DNA of 64,000 nucleotides from Amorphophallus konjac (GCA_022559845.1 CM040121.1:345562243-345626242), one strand, 5' to 3'; counted from the first letter of the stretch, positions 11,794-22,903 are shown. The notes: a model not told the origin generated them from the sequence alone. Translations and numbers: made by a program.

Positions 11794-12930
11794 TAAAATA
11801 ATGATTTCCTAGTCCATTGGAAGGAATATCTAATAGAGAGGTCCTCATGTCCAAGATGGTGTTCCTATAGTGCAAAGTGTGAAGTAATGACAACATACCG
11901 GAATATGTACCATGTACGTATAGAATTGACTCTATTGACAGAGAGAGATATGTATAATCAATGTGAAAATCATGATAAAAACTCCGTCAATACAATGTTA
12001 AAAAGTCATGCTTTATAGTATAAAACTATAGAATTTGGTTTAACAAAACTTAAGTAGAAGTGATGACAAAACATGCAATACCTATCACGAATAATCAAAT
12101 ATCCTCAAAATCACATGATTAGGTTTAAAACTTTGGTAACTAGGTTTTAACCATAATAAGATTGGCAGGTTATATTCTGTCATAGGGTTGACAGAACACA
12201 GGATATAACGGTCTGGAGATGGGGCGTCACTGTTATTGTGACGGTCAGGACCCAGCCGTTACATTAATGTAACGCATCTGTCCAAGCGCGTTAGAAACAA
12301 CTGGTCAATTCAAATATCACAGAGTGTGTAACAGTCTGTCGTAGGGCCGTTACTTGAAAGCGACGGTCCTATGATAATGCGTTACAATATCTGCTAACAG
12401 AAACAATCATGAAAACTAAGAGATCAACTCACATCATGTCTTTTATCAAAACATGATGAGTTTCTAGTCATGTTAACGAAGTAAAGCCATCTACATGCAT
12501 AGGAAATCATGAATAGATGAATAGTCATGTTTTAATTTCTTAATTTGGCTAAGAGGTGCATGATGTGCATAGAACAAATAAAAAATGAAATCAATGCTCT
12601 ATAATGCATGGAATTCAATCAAACCAGAGGGCTTTTAGTCCTATCATGCTGTTTTTGCCGTTCATGAGATAACCTACCTCTTACTTAGACTGTAGTTTCT
12701 GAATTTGGTTGAGAACCTTGCCCTAGATCCCTTCCTTCTTTTGTGACTTTTTCAGCAACTTCTTTAGGCTCTAAATCCACGCCCTCTTGACCTCAAGATG
12801 TGAAATTCGAAGGGGAGTTAGTCTAAAGTATTGTAAAGAAATATCTCTAAAGAACTTACCTGAGATAATGACTCCTTACCTTGCTTCTTTACGTCCCAAA
12901 AGTAGGGGTCGCACAGTTCAGAACTATGCC

Positions 12931-12940
12931 CTATTTATAG
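12931..12940 (-). promoter_or_regulatory. TATA box of D LTR
   Basis: CTATAAATAG on the minus strand, with AAACCCTAGCC (a telo-box-like AAACCCTA) just upstream. The identical ten bases occur in the LTRs of A, B and F. Confidence 0.6.
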
Positions 12941-13450
12941 AGTTTAGGCTAGGGTTTAAGGATTAGATCGAGTTTAGAGTCCTTATTTCATCAAATCCCA
13001 ATCTCTAAGAGTCTTTAGTAACATTACAAGCCTTCCCAAGTCGATCCATAGTGGATAGGAACATCAAGTTCCAATCTTTTCATGAGTTCCTTCACTCACG
13101 AAACTTACAGACATGTAACGGTCTAGAGACCACGCGTTACATGGATGTAGCGGTCTTACGATAGACCGTTACAGTCATCGTAGGTAGAATTTCTAAATCA
13201 TTAAAACTCTTTTGTTAATTATCCACATCATTATAATTAATACTTATCCTAAAATCCGTGGATAGGCTTGAATACCTTCTAGAATATGGGCCTAACTTAA
13301 TGGGCCTGAGTTAAAAACCTTTTAGACTTTAATTAAGTGGGTTGGGTTAATTGATCAACACTACTTGGCCTTATAATGACTTATTAATCAAATAAACCAT
13401 TTATAAATTTATTTCGGCCTGTATTATTTATGAAGTTATGGGGCACTACA

Positions 13451-13739
13451 TCAAAGACGTGAACAGGAGACAGATAGAACAAAATATGGAGCAAGGAAAG
13501 CTTGAGTACCTACAACCTACACACTTAGCAAAAAGATTATGTATCTGTTCTCAAAATACAATGTAAAAGATTAATATTTTTAGATTTTTCAAATTTCTTG
13601 ATTTTTCAGATTTTGAAAATGATTGAAATTTTGAACAATATTTCATCATTTTTTTTGATTTCTTTTTTTTTTTTGACAATATCTCATTTTTTTAGATTTT
13701 TGATAATATCTCATTTTTTTGGATTTTTGAAATAGCAAT
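13451..13739 (-). other. A/T-rich spacer in element A
   Basis: After about 120 bp of ordinary sequence, 13570-13735 is a T-rich run with repeated phrases such as GATTTTTGATAATATCTC. No coding sequence or site is recognised. Confidence 0.5.
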
Positions 13740-14084
13740 TTGCAACACCCAAAGACAGACACGAACTACTGGCCAGGGATCGCTGTCCCTCCCTTCTCAT
13801 TAAAGAATTCCCTTGAGAAGGACGTGCATGTGAGGGTGGCTTATCACAACCAACTGCTTCTAAAGAACGGTGCCCCTACTAAGGTCATACCCGGGATACA
13901 ACCCAGCCGAAGAGGGAGAAGTGGAAGAATAATTAGAGACAAGCCTTATGTAGGATGGGAGATATCAAGGTTCGAATTCCTTTTAGGGCACTACCCCTCA
14001 AAGAGACAGTCTGTTACGCCGGGGCTTTGTGTCTTTGATTTTGAGACCTATATTTATCAGGCACGCATGCGACCGGGCTCATGA
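13740..14084 (+). CDS. Uncharacterised ORF, antisense to element A
   Basis: An open frame of 114 codons runs opposite to element A. It starts with a non-ATG codon (TTG), so the real start is unknown. It contains TNYWPGIAVPPFSLKNS, VRVAYHNQLLLKNG and FEFLLGHYPSKRQSV and is not low-complexity. Some Tat-lineage elements are known to carry an antisense ORF between integrase and 3' LTR, and this position could fit, but I recognise no family. It may be chance or a captured fragment. Confidence 0.25.
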   Translation: MQHPKTDTNYWPGIAVPPFSLKNSLEKDVHVRVAYHNQLLLKNGAPTKVIPGIQPSRRGRSGRIIRDKPYVGWEISRFEFLLGHYPSKRQSVTPGLCVFDFETYIYQARMRPGS

Positions 14085-15460
14085 TGTCCCGCGGGGAACT
14101 GTACTGCCACTCTTGCCATGCCTTCCAATCATAATTTTGCATGTTGATTCATTTTCTCATTTTGGTAGCCCTTATTGGCCAGATATGAAAGCTTATTTTT
14201 GAGGGTCAAGACTGCCCCTATTTGAGACCTCCCTCGTATTAGGGAGTGCCTAGGTTGGTCATCTTATCCATCCATCTCTTGCCCCTGCACTTGGCCGAGC
14301 AGAGAAGAGAAAAGACCTTTGTACATACCCAAAGTATGGCCAAAGCAATAACGGTGTTGCCCAAAGGAATCGGCTATGGCTCGCCGTGTAGTGTATGAAA
14401 AATCCATACTCAAAGGTCACCCTCGACGATCGGAGAAAGAAACTAGACTCCTAGCGCGGAGTTATCACCAGCCTAAGGATGCTGCAGAAGCTAACTTTTT
14501 ATTTGACACAAAGTTAAGATCTAATTAAACATAGACTCCTAAAGCCACTCAGTCATGTTAAGGAATCATGTGCAGAAATAATAGAAACAATGGAAATGAA
14601 AGCACGTTCTTGCACAAAATAAAGATACCTTTGTAGATCCATGACGTGGAAACCAGCATCCTGAAGCGACTTCGATCATCGACCTTTGAGGAGCGCGAGT
14701 AGCTTTGCATTCCTTGCTTGCCAGGATAAAGGATGAAAGGAGAGCAAATGATTGGATTCCTCGACATAGAGGAGTGGCAGACATCATACTGGACGAAGAA
14801 GGGATAAAAAGGAAGAGAGACAAGGGCTAGAACTCCCTCGTTAAGGCACTGAGGCCCTGATAACAAGGAATCGAGTACAGAATAACCAGTGATTAACTAA
14901 GATCAAGGCGGGCTAAAGCCTCGAAAATAGCAAGAAAAAGGGTAATGACCCTGAAAGGGTGCGACAGAAAGAACAGAAAGATGACGAAAAGATAACTGTG
15001 AAGATAAGGAATATGGATAATGATGATCCGACGTGGTCGGAGAAAAGGAATAGCGATCACCCGACAGAGGCGGGGAAGAGAATGTATGAAAACCTGACAA
15101 GGTCGGGGAAAAGAAATGGAAACCACCTGACAAAATCGGGGAAGGATTAAAAAAATCACCCGACAAGGTTGGGGAACGAGCGCAAGGGATCCCCAACAAG
15201 GTCGGGGGAAAGAGACGAGCAGTGAAATCCGGACGTATCCGGGAAGAAAAACTAGAAGATGCCCCTGACTCAGGGGAAGAGGAAGACATAGGCCGCGGCC
15301 TAGAATGGTGAGGATAGGAAAAGATGGTGGAAATATGGTCAGGTGGTGGAAGGTACACCACCAACGGATAAGAATTGAGTAATAGAAAAGACGGATGGAT
15401 GGAAGAAGGAGATGAGGCAGTGGACCCCTGAGTGCACAACTGACGGCCCTTGAACATACG
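14085..15460 (-). other. Noncoding internal region of A
   Basis: No supportable gene on either strand. It contains the 33 bp minisatellite at 15028-15225. Open frames across the minisatellite are a by-product of its period, which is a multiple of three. Confidence 0.5.
15028..15225 (-). repeat. 33 bp palindromic minisatellite, six units
   Basis: Units start at 15028, 15061, 15094, 15127, 15160 and 15193, exactly 33 bp apart. Each begins with a near-palindrome of the type CCGACAAGGTCGG followed by GGAAA-rich sequence. Units differ at several positions, so the array is old, yet spacing has not drifted. Confidence 0.8.
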
Positions 15461-18400
15461 TCACCGCCTCTTCTTAGCCGCAATCTTCTTGAAACAGCGC
15501 CGCCTGGCGCGGGCTCGGCTTCCCGGGCTCCTCAATCTGTAATGTCTTCTCAAATAGTGGGCCCACCTGGAAGATGGCCTGGCCCGGTCATGAATATGTA
15601 GCTTCGTTAGGGCGGCTGCCCCTGGCTGTGCGGTGCTAACTATAAGTAGACATTCTTGAGCAAACAGCTTCTCAACTGAATGAATATCATGAAGCCACAA
15701 AGTTTTGTCTTTTGGCACTAGAACATAGAGGTTTGGCAACTCCACTCGGCAATCAGACTTGAAGCATAACTCCCGTACTAGAAGAGCAGGACAAAACTGA
15801 GGGAGATCAATGCGCGGCGTTGACGTGGCCGGCATGCTAATAAATTGAGGGAAGTTGCACAGCAAGTGCAGAAGGTCCTTGGAAAGTGCAGAAGATATAG
15901 CCAATTGCCCGTTGAATAGGGAATCCATCAGGCCCCGGGCAGCCGTATGTGTTAGCATAATCTGAGTAGAGAACCCCTCTCGGCCAGTGAACTGAACAGT
16001 AATCGAGCGTGAGGTAATAACAGCATTAATGATGAACTTCCCGACAAGCAAAGAGATTGCTACCAGCCTCACCTTTGAAGAAACTGGCACCAACACAAGG
16101 GAACTCTTCTTTGCAACCGTTCTCGTAGTAAATGCAGGCTCATTACCCGTAAAATGGCCAGGAACCAGGACTTGGACCGGCATGCGGCTAATGAAATCTT
16201 GAGGCTTGTAATGCATAATCAAAGCCTGGCTCGGCTCCTTTTCTCTCTGGGGACTAGACCCGAGGGGCACCAAAGGTAGCGTGTACCTGCTTCGTGAAGT
16301 GGGAAGTGGCATAGGGAGGTTAGAAGGAAGAGGTTTGAAGGGCGCGGGTGCCGATGGTGCAAGCGATGGGGAAATACTGATGATGATGTGCATGGGTGGA
16401 GGTAAAGGAAAAAGTGGAGGTATGGGTTTAGGGTCGGCCTGCTCGGGCTCAGAGGATGATGGCGAAAGAAGTGACATCGGTGAAGGTGACGGAATAGGGA
16501 TTATTACAAGGGTAGGTGATGAAGACAGTGGTGACGATAATGGGGATAATGGAGAAGGTGATGATGGAGATGTGGCCAATGGAGGCGGCGAAGGTGGAGG
16601 TGGAGAAGGTGGTGGCAAAGGGGGTGATATGGTTGATGGAGATAGTGAAGGGGAAGAAGGAGGAGAAGGAGGTAGTGGCGTAATGGAGGAAGTGGCGGGT
16701 GGTGGCGCTCTTTGGCGTATCTTTACAACACGTCGAGAGGTGTTGGGGACAAGTGTGGTGATGGAATCGGAGGGTGAAGGATAAGTTGCCCGAGCGGAGG
16801 CTGAAGTAGGTAAAGGTGGTGGAGGAGATGGGATAGAGGAAGAAGTGGGTAACGGAGCAGGTACCTTATCAACTAGAGAAACACCAGGGTGCCCCTGGTC
16901 TTGAAGTGGACACGGTTGCCTAGGCGGCATGACTTGCTACTGCTGCTGCTTGCTACTGAATTCTGAAATAACTTGGCGCATGATAGCCCAATCAATCATC
17001 TTCTTATCTTCCAGACTGTAAACAAGTTCCCAGAACTCGGGGCAATTTCAATCAAATGCCCCTGTTGACGATGGAATTCACAGAAATGGAGCAAATTTCT
17101 CGACCGCAGGTCGGCAAGGCATAACCGGAGGGAGCTGCAATGCATGGGTGGCCATCAAAGCCCTGAAGATGTCAGTAAAAGACTCCGGCAACGGGGAGTG
17201 AGAAGCCCGCTTCGGGCAATGTGGATGCCGAGGGGTGTGAAAAGGTAATGGAGATGGTAGCGGGGGTTGCGTATGCAAGGGGGACTGCGTAGGCAAAGGC
17301 GGAGGGTTATAATGATGTGGAGGCGTGAAGGGAGTGGGAATGTAATGAACGGCATCTACCCGTTCTGGGTGTAGTGTTTTCTTGACCGGAGGTGGAGGGG
17401 TGTGGTGAGATGAAATAGCAGAGGGCTGACTCATGGAGGGATGTAAGTTGGAGCACATGGAGGTATAGGGGTGTGTGGTGGCGGAAGGCCGACTCGTGGA
17501 GGGATATGTAGTGGAGGGCTGACTTGCGGTGGAGGGCGGAGGGAAAGTGTATGTAGAAGGTGACGGTAGAGGAGGTTGATGGTCAAAGGAAACTAGGAGT
17601 TGTTGGTTAACAAAGCGGGCTCTCTTGTAAAGTTGTTGCCAGGATGTAATATCATTCAGGGCTAAAATGCACCTGAACTCGGGCGTTGCATTAGAAATAA
17701 CCATCTTGATCTGCTCGCCCTCCAGAATATGCCCCGGGACTTACGTGACTAGGCGACGCCAGCGGTCGGCAAACGTGGAGAATTCTTCGCCGGGCTTCAT
17801 CTTCTCTTGGGCCAGATCAACCATAGAATATCTGGGCCCCACCTGGTCTCGGTACTACTGAATAAACCTTGCTTGGACGGCTTGAAAATTCATCATCTGC
17901 TCTTGCGGTAATGTGAAGAACCAATCCTTGGTTGAGCCCTCTAAAGATAGGCCAAACAAATAGGCCATCAAGCGTGGATCATGCTGGAACTGGGCCGACT
18001 CATATAAGAACTCCTTCAAATGGGCATAGGGGTCACCAACTCCACCATAGCGGCGATATGCGGGAATCTGTGAACGCGGTGGAAGTTGAAGACCTCGAAA
18101 GGCAAGTGGGATATCCGAAGATGTTTGAGGATTGATTCGGCGTTGCAGTTCATCAAGCTGGCGTTGGGCCCGAGCGAACATCTCCTCGGTAGGAAGAGTC
18201 CGAGAAGGACATGGGCCAGCTTGAGCAAGAGATGATGAATTTAGACCAGGATAATGTTGATGGGCCTGATAAGGGGACCCAACCTGAGAAGAAGGAAAGC
18301 CCATTCCAGGAATGGAGGAATGCGTGGGCTTGGAAGAATCATGTATGTAAGAATGAGGATGGATTGGGCTAGCAGCAGCACGGGCGGGGTAAGAAGGCCC

Positions 18401-18520
18401 GTTTAAAGAATGGGGTCCAATGGAGGAATAAGGAGACGGGCCTGCATGGGAAGAGGAATCCACGCGGGGGTAAGAAGATGGAGAGGTGCAGGAATAAGGT
18501 ACAGGGGGGAAATGCTCCAT
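15461..18520 (-). pseudogene. Tat-type Gag with long Pro-rich linker and unknown C-terminal domain (element A)
   Basis: From the ATG at 18520 one frame can be followed to 15461 (about 1020 codons) with few stops (17855, 17741, 17078 and more before 16930). The N-terminus is Pro/Ser/His-rich. The capsid region has PAYRRYGGVGDPYAHLKEF and LSLEGSTKDWFFTLP, as in Tat/Ogre Gag and in B. A Cys/His motif near 17090-17040 (EFHRQQGHLIE) lies out of frame. From 16930 a Pro/Ser linker of about 220 residues leads to a domain of about 245 residues that I do not recognise (SRMPVQVLVPGHF, IMLTHTAARGLMDSLFNG, LHDIHSVEKLFAQECLLIV). It ends in a very basic tail (SRARARRRCFKKIAAKKRR). No protease signature is seen where one is expected. 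Confidence 0.65.
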
Positions 18521-18731
18521 GGGGAAAGTAGAGACTTTATACAGTGAATTTCAAATGAATATAAGAATGGGAATGAACCTAAGATAAATGTAGCTAAATA
18601 GAGACACACAAAGATGAACTAGACCTAATGAGCCTAATCTGACCAAAAGATGCGAATGACGACACTATGCAACATACAATGGAGAAGAGAGATGAGAAAA
18701 GAATCAACCAATTAGCCAAACAAATTCCAAA
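18521..18731 (-). other. Leader between LTR and gag of A
   Basis: In element orientation the LTR ends CGCATCA and is followed by TTTGGAATTTGTTTGGC. This is where a primer-binding site should be, but I cannot assign it to a tRNA. The rest is a short untranslated leader. Confidence 0.45.
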
Positions 18732-18895
18732 TGATGCGTGGAGAATTTTATAAGTTTTCTTAGGACCTTCGTGGATTAATTAAAATGTGAGTTCACTCAA
18801 CCACAAGGTACCTAAATAGGGTGAGAATGGAGAACTGGCAGACTCTAAAGGACTCTCTCTCGCACGAATGCAGACCCTAGACTGGGGGGTGGAAT

Positions 18896-18955
18896 GGTAC
18901 AACCTGCCCGGCGTCCGTGTGGAAATCCACGGCTCACGGGGGCTTACAGAGGTCC
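18896..18955 (-). other. 60 bp conserved LTR block in A
   Basis: In element orientation: GGACCTCTGTAAGCCCCC, then GTGAGCCGTGGATTTCC, then ACACGGACGCCGGGCAGG, then TTGTACC. CCGTG and CACGG can pair around GGATTTCC. It ends about 165 bp before the LTR's inner end, nearly the same distance as in B. Confidence 0.6.
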
Positions 18956-19248
18956 TCGGCAAGGCCCCTAGTTGGCTCCAAGGAGTATGGAGACGAGAGG
19001 AAACCCTACCTCAGTAGGAATGCAGCTAGATGTGAATGAAATGCATGAGTCCTATGTGCACCAGAGTTCATGCAAAATCTAGCCTAGAAACTAACAACCA
19101 ATGACCAAGATAAACATGCGAGGATGAAAACAAGTAGACAGTAATAACATATAAGCAGGGGAAGATCAATGGATGGCACAAAGGAGAACAAAGACAATAT
19201 AGATATGGCAATCTAAGCAACCTCGGGTGCACAGTGGCATCAGAAGGA

Positions 19249-21330
19249 CGGCCTGTAGGAGACCGCACAATAAGATAAACGGTCTATGGTGGACCGCATA
19301 ATCCAGGGAGCAACAGAACTACAGAATAACTGTAAAAGAATCACATAGTGCTGGAAATGAAGGACGGCAGAGATGAGAAACGAACCAAGAAGAGCGATCT
19401 GTATATAGCCGCGTAAGCTCTGGAACGGATCCTCACAAGCCATGTACCTATAGTCAGAACACCCAGAAGCATACCTGTGCCAGAAATATGGACGGTCAGG
19501 AACAGACCGTTCTGCGGTTTGGACGGTCGATGGGGGGCCGTCTATGACAGGACGCTAGCAGGAGAACTGGCGCTGTTCGCAAGGAAGGATGGTGGATGAT
19601 CAGCCGCCCAAAGTGTGAACGGCTCTGTGAGAACCGCTCACGTTCCAGATGGCAGAAAATGCAACTTAACCTGCAATCACTCCAAAAGGGGACTAACACA
19701 ACGAAAGAGGGGTCAGTAAATCACAAGAACGATGAGCGCTAGGTGTCCCACCGTGATCGCCACAAAAGAAGGGTGTAGATATATTTTCTCCTCCCGATCC
19801 GTTTCTTTTCCAAATGTCTTCCCAATTGTCTATTCTATCATATCCGACATGAGAAGCAAATGGAGATAGAAGAAAAAGGGGGAACAAAAACCTGTGATCG
19901 CCACCAAAGCGCCGAGCGTGATGAACACGCCGTGCTTTGGAAAGAGGGGGAGACACTTGCCTGGATGCAGCGCTGGGAAGATAAACGGTTCAAGGAGAAC
20001 CGCCTATAGGATGCACGGTCTTACGATAGACCACCTAAGGGCGCTGCAGAAGGTGCGGGATGAAGGACTCCTGGCTGTTGAACGGCTCTTTCTCGACCGC
20101 AGGAAGAAGATGGACGGTCTAGTCTGCACCGCACGTCTTCTTGAACGGACTGTGTAGAACCGCGCAAGACCACCAAGCCAGAAGTCGCAAAGGGGTCCAA
20201 CCTCCACCCTCTCCAGCTGGCTAGAGGGGATGGGCCTCGTGCTAGGGATTGCTGACCTGCAAAACGACGTAAAAACACAAAGAAACAACCTAGATTAGAA
20301 CTGAATGGTGTAGTATATGTCAAAATAATAAGGAATGAACGTGACTAAGTGGAAAGGGGGATACCTGGAGGATTTTAAACCCCTAGGGTGGCAAAAACGC
20401 AGGTGGATGTGTGCATGGCAATGAGAATGAAGAAGAACGTGGGAAGAAAGTAGTGAAAGTAATGGATGCAATGACCAAAGGTGACGAAACCTATCAAACA
20501 CAAAAGACTCAAAACTTGACTACTCCCTGAACCGGAGGCTTGTATGGACGTAGAAAGCCTCCCTCCTTGGTGCTAGGTCACTCAAGAATGTGGCAGGGCT
20601 TCGCCGTCGACCAAAAATCTCCCCCCCCCCTTTTCCAACCCGACCTTTAGGGTCTATTTATAGAGCCTAGGAAGCCTAGCTCGAAAATAGGGTTTAAAGG
20701 AATTTTCAGATCGAGATAATCAAAGGAAAATCGTAGATAAATGAATTATCTTTCATCCAGTCGAAACGGCACCCAAAATGATTGATTATCCGTGGAGAAA
20801 ATGATGGAAGAAGTCAAGGATAAAACCACGAAAAAAAGGATAAAATCTGATGAAATTCAACATTCGAACGGATGAACGGTCTTACGATAGACCGCTCAAC
20901 TGGATGGGCGGCCTGTCAAGAACCGTCCAACTCTAGCGGTGATAATTCCAAAAAAAAAGGATAATCATCCCCTTAATTATCCATTAACCAACCGAAATGG
21001 TCGCCGTTGGACTCTCATAGTTGAACGGCTATGATAGGACCGTCCAATGGAACGAGCGGCCAAGGTCCAACCGTTTAACTCTTGTCGGTGATAAATGAAA
21101 AAAATGGATAATTATCTGAGAGATGTTTAGGCTTTAGGACTCTGGAAGAAGAACGGTGCACTGCAGACCATGCATCATATTGAACGGCTAGGAGTAAACC
21201 GCATAAGCCTTTGTCGGTGGAATTCAGAAAATCATCAGAAATCAACCATAAATGTATGAACGGTCTATATCTAACCGCCCAAGTGTTGAACGGCTGAGGA
21301 TGAACCATACATGCTCCTGGACACTTGATT
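19249..21330 (-). repeat. Hairpin array in A LTR
   Basis: About twenty degenerate units of GAACGGTC-loop-GACCGTTC occur, often in pairs about 30 bp apart. CGGTCTTACGATAGACCG is at 20877-20894 and again with one change at 20016-20033. It is identical to a unit in D. Clusters lie on both sides of the TATA box. Confidence 0.7.
20654..20663 (-). promoter_or_regulatory. TATA box of A LTR
   Basis: CTATAAATAG on the minus strand, preceded by AAACCCTATTTTCGAGC. Same box and same telo-box-like neighbour as in D and B. Confidence 0.6.
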
Positions 21331-21531
21331 TTCATAAACATGTTCAATTAACCAAAAACCAACGCCCATTAAGCCCTGAATTGATACGGACCCAACCAAG
21401 GAGGGAGGTTACCCATAAAATTGGACCATGATTTACCAGAAAATGCCTAGCGAGTGATGGACAACTCGAGACATCAACAAATGGGAGTAAGAAGAACGAC
21501 TCAACTTATCGGCAAAAAATGGGTGTCAACA

Positions 21532-22773
21532 GTCTCCTAATGGGGTAAGTACCAAAGTGGATTCCCTAGGTGGAGTGCCCTTTCCTTGTGGTAGGGGGGT
21601 GGTGTAAAACTCATCGGGCTCGGGTAGAAACAATAAGAGCTCACTCGTGCAAGGACCCTTGGTGTAAATGGAGGTAATGGACCCGATAGAGGGGTGTGAG
21701 AAACTAAGGTACCCCATGTCGCTTGTTCCTAAGGCCAGCATGTTTGTCACCTCTATTTGCCTTAGTATAGCCTTAATCAAGTCCCTCGGGGTTCCTACAA
21801 AGCTGAACGAATGGTAGGTTGTGTGGAATGGTGGGGTGGGCACGATTGGGTTGTGGTTATCCATGGAGGGGCGCGTGACATGGAGGAGGAGGTTTTGCTT
21901 TAGCCACTCAATGAGGGGTTCCCCTAAAGTCACATTTCTCATGGAGGGAGGGGTGGGGGGACTTGGTTGGTCATCTTGTAACTCTCGGGGAAGGGTGCAC
22001 CCAGTTAGGCTCAATGGGGTTTCTTTGGATAGGGATGAGTTCTCTTGACCCAACTCTTGGCATTGGGCTTCATATTCCTCTTTCCAATCTAGGGGAGCCT
22101 AAGGGACTTCGGTCACCTCCTCAAGTTCCCCTTGGGTAGGGGTAACTATTTCTTCAATCAGTATGTTGGACATCTCTCGTGAAGGGCATTGATTGATGAA
22201 GTGTCCAAAGCCTCTACACTTAGAGCATTGTTGTATATTTCCCTGAGTGGTCTCACCTACACATGGCCCATTGGAACTCCCTTCTCGCCGGGGTATGGGT
22301 TGACTAGGGGTGACTCTTGTTGGATGAGGGGTGGGAGGAAGATGAGTGGGCCGAAATGGGGTACTTCCATTTGGACTTGGCGTGGGGGTCTTCAAAGAGG
22401 GGCTGGGTCCTATGTCCTTGGGATCATCCGGTCGTGGAGTGAACCTAGGAGGCCTAGAGAACCGCATCATTCTTAAGGGATGATTATCCAGATTATCTCG
22501 GGGACGCCTTACCTCATGCCCATAATGTCGGGGCCTCTCATAGTTATAATAAGGATCATAGTCCATTTCGTCCGTATCAAACCCTTCCCATGGAGATCGA
22601 GCTCTGAGGCCATGGTTCCTAGGTGGTGGTTTATTGTCTTCCCATCCAAATTCATCCCGTGGTGACCGAGCTCTAGGGCCGTGGTTCCTTTTTGCTTCAA
22701 CCCGGTCAAGTCGGGTGGTGATGGTATCTAGCTGATCAAGAAGGTTGTTGATGGCATCATCAAATCGGTCCAT
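21532..22773 (-). pseudogene. Gag-like protein of F with one zinc knuckle and an unknown C-terminal domain
   Basis: The chosen start is the ATG at 22773. It gives an N-terminal coiled-coil-like segment (MDRFDDAINNLLDQLDTITT), then an Arg/Pro-rich region (YYNYERPRHYGHEVRRPRDN) in place of the usual capsid fold, then a CCHC knuckle (CSKCRGFGHFINQC). After a TAG at 22099-22101 the same frame continues into a domain of about 130 residues: EPLIEWLKQNLL, RPSMDNHNPIVPTPPFHTT, DLIKAIL, SFSHPSIGSITSIYTKG and ELLLFLPEPDEF. The same domain is in C at 59221-59690. I know no function for it. The frame is cut by the A LTR, so its end is unknown. Confidence 0.65.
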
Positions 22774-22891
22774 GGGTACTTGGGGTGTCTCCCTAGGGTG
22801 GTCATGCAAAGGAGCGATGGAAAACACGATGCAAGGGAGACCCAAATGCCAATGCCCTAGGACTAGACTCGTAAAGACAAGTCTCAAACTT

Positions 22892-22903
22892 GCTCTGATT
22901 CCA
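22892..22903 (-). other. Primer-binding site of F
   Basis: TGGAATCAGAGC on the minus strand, one base different from the initiator tRNA-Met type site, three bases inside the LTR end. Confidence 0.7.

Larger units (their letters stand above)
11526..13178 (-). repeat. Hairpin clusters in D LTR
   Basis: Three clusters of inverted-repeat units of the form TAACGGTC-loop-GACCGTTA. The clearest unit is CGGTCTTACGATAGACCG (13151-13168), a perfect 6 bp stem with a 6-base loop. The units lie both sides of the TATA box, with ordinary sequence between clusters. Confidence 0.65.
6380..13450 (-). mobile_element. D: Tekay/Del-like chromovirus (Ty3/gypsy), interrupted by E1
   Basis: The element reads right to left: 5' LTR 13450-10357, PBS, one gag-pol reading frame, then E1 inserted in the integrase. 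The rest (integrase end, chromodomain, 3' LTR) is outside the window. Clade call is from the RT and protease sequence and the typical LTR ends TGTAGTGCCCC and GGGACGTGACA. Right flank TCAAA (13451-13455) is one copy of the expected 5 bp target duplication, in element A. Confidence 0.88.
10357..13450 (-). repeat. 5' LTR of D (3094 bp)
   Basis: In element orientation it starts TGTAGTGCCCCATAAC at 13450 and ends GGGACGTGACA at 10357, seven bases from the PBS. It contains a TATA box, three clusters of TAACGGTC/GACCGTTA hairpins (about 11526-11690, 12204-12392, 13113-13178) and a 60 bp block (11734-11793) that is also present in the LTRs of A and B. No coding sequence is seen. Confidence 0.85.
13451..21531 (-). 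mobile_element. A: Tat/Ogre-like gypsy element, non-autonomous or incomplete
   Basis: Minus-strand element with 5' LTR 21531-18732, Gag at 18520, a long Gag extension to 15461, then about 2 kb without clear coding sequence until it is interrupted by D at 13450. The remainder is outside the window. It is inserted in element F (one flank GTCTC at 21532-21536). Gag resembles that of B. No protease, RT or integrase is visible, but a pol beyond D cannot be excluded. Confidence 0.75.
18732..21531 (-). repeat. 5' LTR of A (2800 bp)
   Basis: In element orientation it begins TGTTGACACCC at 21531 and ends CGCATCA at 18732. It holds about twenty hairpin units, a TATA box at 20654-20663 and the 60 bp block shared with B and D. 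Its inner end, leader and promoter resemble those of B, confirming relationship. Confidence 0.8.

Noticed and set aside
16281..16784. Gly/Asp-rich + strand frame
   Set aside because: It is the reverse complement of the Pro/Ser linker of the A Gag extension, which has a long consistent frame on the minus strand.
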